Assembly: GCA_028280025.1 (NCBI GenBank)
Contig: JANQMO010000073.1
Coordinates: 1 to 57,067, forward strand
Source: Chlorobium sp.
GTDB taxonomy: Bacteria > Bacteroidota > Chlorobiia > Chlorobiales > Chlorobiaceae
Length of the DNA stretch: 57,067 nt
Direction of reading: 5' to 3'
The notes below the pieces were generated by a model. The model made no database searches. It was not told the DNA's origin and was given only the letters and a program-made list of their open reading frames with translations. The position numbers were made by a program, and so were the translations under genes. Below are positions 53,525 through 57,067 of the stretch, one piece after another; within the stretch, counting starts at the first letter, position 1; each line of letters begins with the position of its first letter.

Positions 53525-53623
53525 TCACTCCGGCAGTTCCGTCGGATCGGGCACCCGAAAACGGTAACCGAGCATCCTTTCAAGCCTCGTGCTGTCGATA
53601 ATCTTGAAAAGCATACCGCTCAT
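53525..53623 (-). CDS. 32-residue ORF translationally coupled to the cytochrome gene
   Basis: The stop of the upstream cytochrome and the start of this ORF overlap as TAATG (shared bases at 53623). The product begins MSGMLFKIIDSTRLERM and ends RVPDPTELPE, with a YRF stretch between; it has no signal peptide or membrane helix. The barrel gene starts 27 bases further on. I do not recognise it. It could be a real small protein, a coupling leader for the barrel gene or the stub of a decayed gene. Confidence 0.4.
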   Translation of the reverse strand: MSGMLFKIIDSTRLERMLGYRFRVPDPTELPE

Positions 53624-53943
53624 TACTGATCCGCAAATGACTCAATATACATTTTCAAAGATCGAAAATCGGAAGAACCCTGATCCAGCGCTTTCCCTCC
53701 CAGAGGGCCGGTTATGCACCTGTTGATCACATCGTCGAGCTTAGGATTGTTTGGCGCCTGTTCAAGACCTTGCCCCCCGGGATGACAGCTTGCACAGCTT
53801 GACGCATTAAGCGAGGCGGCAAGACCAGGGTTGTTGAACAGCTTCATCCCATGCTCTGCCGACGGTCCGCTCCCGGTCCCGGAGCACGATGTGATCAGGA
53901 CCACAGAAACAGAACAAACGAGTGTTGCAACAGTCAATTTCAT
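53623..53943 (-). CDS. Lipoprotein c-type cytochrome (monoheme)
   Basis: A 106-residue exported protein. Residues 1-20 form a lipoprotein signal ending LITSC, so the mature Cys should be lipidated. One heme-binding site CASCH lies near residue 55 (SSCASCHPGGQGLEQ), and LKMYIESF near the C terminus offers the methionine ligand, as in class I cytochromes c. A likely role is membrane-attached periplasmic electron transfer; the partner is unknown. Downstream are a coupled 32-residue ORF and an outer-membrane barrel gene. The promoter region upstream (shared with the divergent cupin gene) contains a 25-base palindrome. Confidence 0.85.
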   Translation of the reverse strand: MKLTVATLVCSVSVVLITSCSGTGSGPSAEHGMKLFNNPGLAASLNASSCASCHPGGQGLEQAPNNPKLDDVINRCITGPLGGKALDQGSSDFRSLKMYIESFADQ

Positions 53944-53977
53944 GGTATCGTTTTTTGATGTATGGTAATTAAGCGCC

Positions 53978-54002
53978 GTACCATTGCTGTGTGCAATGGT
54001 AC
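53978..54002. promoter_or_regulatory. 25-base perfect palindrome, candidate operator
   Basis: Ten-base arms GTACCATTGC and GCAATGGTAC around TGTGT, in the divergent spacer 35 bases upstream of the cytochrome start and about 114 bases upstream of the cupin start. No T-run follows, so an operator fits better than a terminator. The regulator is unknown. Confidence 0.5.
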
Positions 54003-54115
54003 CTGGAATGGATTTAATTGATAAAATACATTAGCTTATCGTTGCCCAGGGATTATTCGAAAAAAAACACCGGCTTTTCATTGTCACTCTCAAAAGGGTC
54101 CAAACGTTTCATCCA

Positions 54116-54517
54116 ATGAAAAAACACCAGGAATATCTACCCGGCATACTGATCGGCATTCTCATGTTTGTCATCGGATACGCTGTTTCGACGCTCACCA
54201 GAACATCATCCGACCTTACCGAAGTCAGCCCCGACATGTACCGGCCTGTGTTTGAAAACGAACATGTTCGCGCCCTTGAATTCACCCTCGAGCCCGGTCA
54301 GACTGAAAGCATGCACACCCATTCGAGCCCGGCGGTCATCTATTACATGAAAGATGCCGACTATGTACACACCACTGAAGAAGGTGTCGCACACCACGTA
54401 TCAGTCAAAGCCGGCGAGGCAGTCTGGAGAGAACGGGTTACCCATGAAGTCACCAATACCGGTACAACGGATGTAAACTGCCTTGTCGTTGAAATAAAAC
54501 TGGCAAGGGAGCATTGA
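54116..54517 (+). CDS. Membrane-anchored cupin-domain protein
   Basis: A 133-residue protein with an N-terminal hydrophobic anchor (LPGILIGILMFVIGYAVSTL, residues ~8-27) and a single cupin fold. The metal-site histidines are visible in LEPGQTESMHTHSSPAVIYY (HxH), and later in KAGEAVWRERVTHEVTNTG. It is probably periplasmic or facing the periplasm. The substrate is unknown; cupins of this size range from enzymes to sensors. It is divergent from the cytochrome gene and convergent with the antiporter gene. Confidence 0.75.
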   Translation: MKKHQEYLPGILIGILMFVIGYAVSTLTRTSSDLTEVSPDMYRPVFENEHVRALEFTLEPGQTESMHTHSSPAVIYYMKDADYVHTTEEGVAHHVSVKAGEAVWRERVTHEVTNTGTTDVNCLVVEIKLAREH

Positions 54518-54533
54518 CGGGCATACTGCCGGT

Positions 54534-55715
54534 TTATCCTTCTTCTTTTGCATGTGCGGCCACCTTTTGAAGGAAGAGCTGGGTACATATCGGACCGAAA
54601 ATCTCGAAAATCACTGTTGTGCTGATAATGATGGACAACAGGAGGTCGGCTGCTTCGGGAAATTTGGTTGCCGCCACGAGAGCCATACCCATCGACGCCC
54701 CTGCCTGGGGAAGCATAGCTGAACCCACCCATTCCAGGCCCTTGCCATGGCTTCCTGAAGCCTTGCTCCATGCCATCCCCCCAAGCACTTTCCCGACCGA
54801 ACGCAACAGCACAAAAGCCAGCCCGGCCAAACCGATTTCGGGTAAATGGCTGACCTCCAGTTCGGCCCCTGCAAAAATAAAGAAAAAGACAAGGAACGGC
54901 CATTCAACGCTTTCGATAACTTCAAACGGGTCCTCATACGATTTTCTCGGATAATTGACGATCACAGCGCCCATAGCGATCGATGAGAGGAGAAACGACA
55001 CTTCGAGCCACATCGACAGCCCGCCGCAGACCAGGATCATACCGACAGTCTCGCTCAGCATCGGCTTGCCGGGCTTGGTAAGACTGGCCAGATACGCGGT
55101 CATCCATCCAAGAACCCCACCGAGCACAATCCCGCCGCCGATTTCCCATGAGGCATGCAGGATGGGTGTCAAAAGGTCCTGGTGCGCAAAAAGCACATTG
55201 ACAACGGCGATACCAAGGCTGAACAGGACAAGGCTCCATGCTTCCACCGGGGCGACGACCGATAACAGGAGATCGGAAACAGGGCCTTTAATCTGCGATT
55301 CCTTGATCGTGTCAAACGTTGCCGCGGGAGCGGTCGCAGAGGCGATACAGCCAAGTATGATGGCGTGTTCAATATCCATGCCAACGAGAATAAGCCCCAA
55401 AATGACCACCGCAGAAACAATAACCGTCAGGCATAGCGAGAGAAAAAGGATTTTCATGCCGGATTTCTTCAGCGTTTCCAGGGTAAAACGCCCCCCGAGC
55501 AGAAAACCGATGATAAGCAGCGTTACATTTGCGATAAGGTCGAATTGCTCGGAAAGAAACGGCAGGACAAAGTCGAAACCGTCCCTCCCGACCACAATTC
55601 CAAGAAGGATCAGCAGGGTAACTCTCGGCAGGATTGTTTTTCTACCGACAAAATCCGTTACATAACCCAGAATAAGGGCGCCGCCCAGAATAAGAAGAAA
55701 TTGTGCTGGATTCAT
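54534..55715 (-). CDS. Cation:proton antiporter (CPA2/KefB-type membrane domain)
   Basis: A 393-residue polytopic protein with about twelve hydrophobic helices. It has typical antiporter stretches: LPRVTLLILLGIVVGRDGFD, NVTLLIIGFLLGGRF, AIILGCIASATAPAATFDTI (the helix with the transport motif) and WPFLVFFFIFAGAELEV. It ends after the membrane domain, with no TrkA-N or C-terminal regulatory domain, so it is shorter than KefB/KefC. It probably exchanges Na+ or K+ for protons at the inner membrane. It appears to stand alone. Confidence 0.87.
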   Translation of the reverse strand: MNPAQFLLILGGALILGYVTDFVGRKTILPRVTLLILLGIVVGRDGFDFVLPFLSEQFDLIANVTLLIIGFLLGGRFTLETLKKSGMKILFLSLCLTVIVSAVVILGLILVGMDIEHAIILGCIASATAPAATFDTIKESQIKGPVSDLLLSVVAPVEAWSLVLFSLGIAVVNVLFAHQDLLTPILHASWEIGGGIVLGGVLGWMTAYLASLTKPGKPMLSETVGMILVCGGLSMWLEVSFLLSSIAMGAVIVNYPRKSYEDPFEVIESVEWPFLVFFFIFAGAELEVSHLPEIGLAGLAFVLLRSVGKVLGGMAWSKASGSHGKGLEWVGSAMLPQAGASMGMALVAATKFPEAADLLLSIIISTTVIFEIFGPICTQLFLQKVAAHAKEEG

Positions 55716-56128
55716 GGTTTTCCGATTGTATTGTCAAACGAGCCCCTTGAAACCGATTCCCCTGTATATGACCATATCCTGTCCTGATCGACCATCCGGG
55801 TAGCAGCCGTCTGTATTCCTTCCCTTATGAAAGCTTTTCTCGATTTCTCTGCCATGAAGGAAAATGGTCGTAATATATCCTTTGAAATATAGACAAAAAA
55901 CACACTTGACGCCTTGACTTAAGCGTAAAGTTCACAACGAGACAATACATTTCTTCAGGCGCCTTTAAGAAGCGTCGCGGGAGTTATGAGAGCAAGGCGA
56001 ACGGAGTCCCGATAAAATCGGGATAAACTTCAAAACCGGAGCGTACACGTAAGTGTGTGAGGATTCCGATCCCGACAAGTCGGGACAACGCAGCTATCGA
56101 AACTTGCAGCAGTTTCTTCGGGGCGCTC
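55716..56128. other. 413-base spacer containing a palindrome-rich element
   Basis: No gene is supported (a 63-codon minus-strand frame at 55712-55903 has no features). The right half, about 55958-56128, is a structured repeat-like element with TCCCGATAAAATCGGGA, ACACGTAAGTGTGT and TCCCGACAAGTCGGGA hairpins; it ends exactly at the stop of the DUF4130 gene. Confidence 0.5.
55958..56128. repeat. Palindrome-rich intergenic element (~170 bases)
   Basis: Three small inverted repeats follow one another: TCCCGAT/ATCGGGA near 56008, ACAC/GTGT near 56046, and TCCCGA/TCGGGA near 56070. The outer parts AGGCGCC...AAGAAGC and GCAG...GAAG-like TTTCTTCGGGGCGCTCCT are imperfect inverted complements. Its TCCCGAC...GTCGGGA core is shared with family 1 copy C. 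No second full copy is in the window. Confidence 0.45.
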
Positions 56129-56860
56129 CTATTCTTTCTCTACAAGATACTTCCAGTACTTCATCGGCATGAATGAACGCTGCAGTTGCGGGTTCTTCCT
56201 TTCCGGAATGGCGATGTGGGAAAAAAACGCCTTCCAGAGCTTTCTCACCTCATGCTCTTCAGACGCAAGTTCCGGCGAACGGAACGATTCAAGCGTACCG
56301 TACTCAAGGGCATTTCCGTCCCAGTGAGAAACCAGGGAGCGCTTCACATCGTAGATAAACCACTCCTGGGTCCGGAGCCGTCCTCTGAAAAAGACCGACA
56401 ACGGTTGAATGATGTTGAAATCGGGCTCCAGTTGCGCAAGGTACGAGCCATCTTCCAGCATGGCAAAGCGAAGAAGCCCCTTGAAACGGTGTACTTCACG
56501 AGATACCTTCCGGGCCAGGAAATGCACGGCATGAACGTCGGGATGGTTCAGGTTACCTTCAACAGCGCTTCCGTGAACCGACACCAGGTGGATATAGTGA
56601 AGCAGGAATGTTGCCATGTCCGCCCGTTCCGAAAAGATACAGTACATGACCTGACGAGCATTGTCAGGGTAGGCTGCAGAAAAGCGGCGCATAAGCACTT
56701 CCGCCCGTTCACTGCTGGTTGCAATAAACTGTCCTTCGTCAAACAACATTTGCTCCTGAACCTCCAGTTCAATCGACTGCGGATCAGATTCATGGCGAAG
56801 AATATGGTCGATCGCGGAAAAAAGCCCCTCGGTCGTGCCGTCGTAACGATAGCGGATCAT
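56129..56860 (-). CDS. DUF4130 domain protein (probable DNA metabolism protein)
   Basis: A 243-residue protein matching the TIGR03915/DUF4130 family: IRYRYDGTTEGLFSAIDHIL at the start, VHFLARKVSREVHRFKGLLR in the middle, LAQLEPDFNIIQPLSVFF, and the C-terminal ending SFMPMKYWKYLVEKE. In other genomes this gene is usually paired with a radical-SAM protein proposed to act in DNA modification or repair (established association, unproven function). No such gene follows downstream (55716-56128 is a repeat spacer), and only 207 bases remain upstream before the window edge, so the partner is either outside or absent. Confidence 0.85.
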   Translation of the reverse strand: MIRYRYDGTTEGLFSAIDHILRHESDPQSIELEVQEQMLFDEGQFIATSSERAEVLMRRFSAAYPDNARQVMYCIFSERADMATFLLHYIHLVSVHGSAVEGNLNHPDVHAVHFLARKVSREVHRFKGLLRFAMLEDGSYLAQLEPDFNIIQPLSVFFRGRLRTQEWFIYDVKRSLVSHWDGNALEYGTLESFRSPELASEEHEVRKLWKAFFSHIAIPERKNPQLQRSFMPMKYWKYLVEKE

Positions 56861-56867
56861 TGGTGGA

Positions 56868-56884
56868 TAGTGACAAGTAACGAG
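56868..56884. repeat. AGTGACAAGTAACGAG repeat phrase
   Basis: ATAGTGACAAGTAACGAG just upstream of the DUF4130 gene is another member of the CAAGTGACGAGTGAC family seen at 48755, 49086, 51915 and over the coaBC stop at 35943. Confidence 0.45.
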
Positions 56885-56903
56885 TTTGCATACCCTGCCA
56901 TTA

Positions 56904-56927
56904 GGGCGAAAGATTTTTCGCCCCTAC
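56904..56927. repeat. GTAGGGGC hairpin repeat, copy 3
   Basis: GGGCGAAA/TTTCGCCC stem around GATT, followed by CTAC, so on the minus strand it starts GTAGGGGCGAAA. Same family as the hairpins at 48929 and 51974. Confidence 0.55.
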
Positions 56928-56956
56928 AGATAATTGCCCCGACCTTTCAGCGAGGC

Positions 56957-57067
56957 TGTCTCATAAGTCATACATTTTGTCTTTTTATAGTCATCCTCGG
57001 GCTTCTTCCGGGGATCCATCTTCCCGCCAAAGTCAGTATGGATGCCGCATCAAGTGCGGCATGACTC
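56957..57067. repeat. Right-edge repeat sequence, possible insertion-sequence remnant
   Basis: GGCTGTCTCATAAGTCATAC resembles the ends of some IS families (from memory, untested). It is followed by a GTCATCCTCGGGCTTCTTCC phrase and a GATGCCGCA-TCAAG-TGCGGCATGAC hairpin at 57041-57064. The stretch is non-coding and continues past the window edge. Confidence 0.35.

Noticed and set aside
55712..55903. 63-codon minus-strand frame upstream of the antiporter
   Set aside because: Overlaps the antiporter start region, and no features could be seen.
1..57067. CRISPR arrays, reverse transcriptases, toxin-antitoxin or restriction systems, rRNA, intact transposases
   Set aside because: Looked for regularly spaced direct repeats and hallmark motifs; none found. 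Repeats present are short, dispersed and irregular.

Overview
The window looks like chromosomal DNA of a Gram-negative, LPS-bearing bacterium, most probably a green sulfur bacterium (Chlorobiota: Chlorobium, Prosthecochloris or a relative). The sequence directly shows a Gram-negative envelope: a LpxL-type lipid A acyltransferase, heptose adenylyltransferase, heptosyltransferase, TamB, PpiD and an MsbA-like exporter. The phylum assignment is inference. It rests on the overall character of the proteins, on a CoaBC with the PAMD motif seen in Bacteroidota/Chlorobiota homologues, and on a DUF4834-like small membrane protein. No photosynthesis gene lies in the window. GC is about 48-50% in most lines I sampled, but falls to roughly 25-30% around 20.2-22.9 kb.

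Layout. 1-7.1 kb, all on the minus strand: rimP-nusA (nusA runs off the left edge), a terminator, hisS plus a DUF4834-like gene, then cdsA, a PTS EIIA-like regulator and a small sulfotransferase, then a CPBP membrane protease. 7.4-29.3 kb is a large surface-glycan region. On the plus strand it has an O-antigen ligase-like protein, two GT2 glycosyltransferases and a sulfotransferase. A convergent MsbA-like ABC exporter follows. Next is a minus-strand operon equivalent to pglA-pglC-pglD-pglE (di-N-acetylbacillosamine type), with a divergent Wzy-like protein. Then come a GT4, an AT-rich insert (sulfotransferase and GT2), a divergent MurA paralogue, a PglK-like flippase, a PglF-like dehydratase and lpxL. 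29.5-49 kb is mostly housekeeping: hldE2/rfaE2, tamB, coaBC, udg4, dnaB, ptsI, ppiD, pcm, a DUF123 protein, ftsY, thiL, waaF-like, tRNA-Leu(UAA) and trpB2. 49-57 kb carries clpC, an unknown gene, a beta-barrel protein and lipoprotein cytochrome cluster, a cupin, a cation/proton antiporter and a DUF4130 gene, separated by intergenic regions rich in short repeats.

How the genes work together. PglF, PglE and PglD would make UDP-diNAcBac (or an isomer). PglC would put it on undecaprenyl phosphate, the GT4/GT2 enzymes would extend it, and sulfotransferases and possibly the MurA-like enolpyruvyl transferase would decorate it. The PglK-like ABC protein and/or Wzy/ligase-like proteins would flip, polymerise and attach it. 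LpxL, HldE2, WaaF-like and MsbA-like proteins would build the acceptor. No oligosaccharyltransferase (PglB) was seen, so an LPS, O-antigen or capsule product is more likely than protein N-glycosylation.

The most interesting observations are: the pgl-type locus with three sulfotransferases of different families and a divergent MurA; the AT-rich insert; a three-member dispersed repeat with imperfect terminal inverted repeats (6.1, 36.7 and 44.9 kb); mosaics of several short repeat families in the 48.7-52.1 kb spacers; and a 32-residue ORF translationally coupled to a lipoprotein cytochrome c and followed by an outer-membrane barrel gene.
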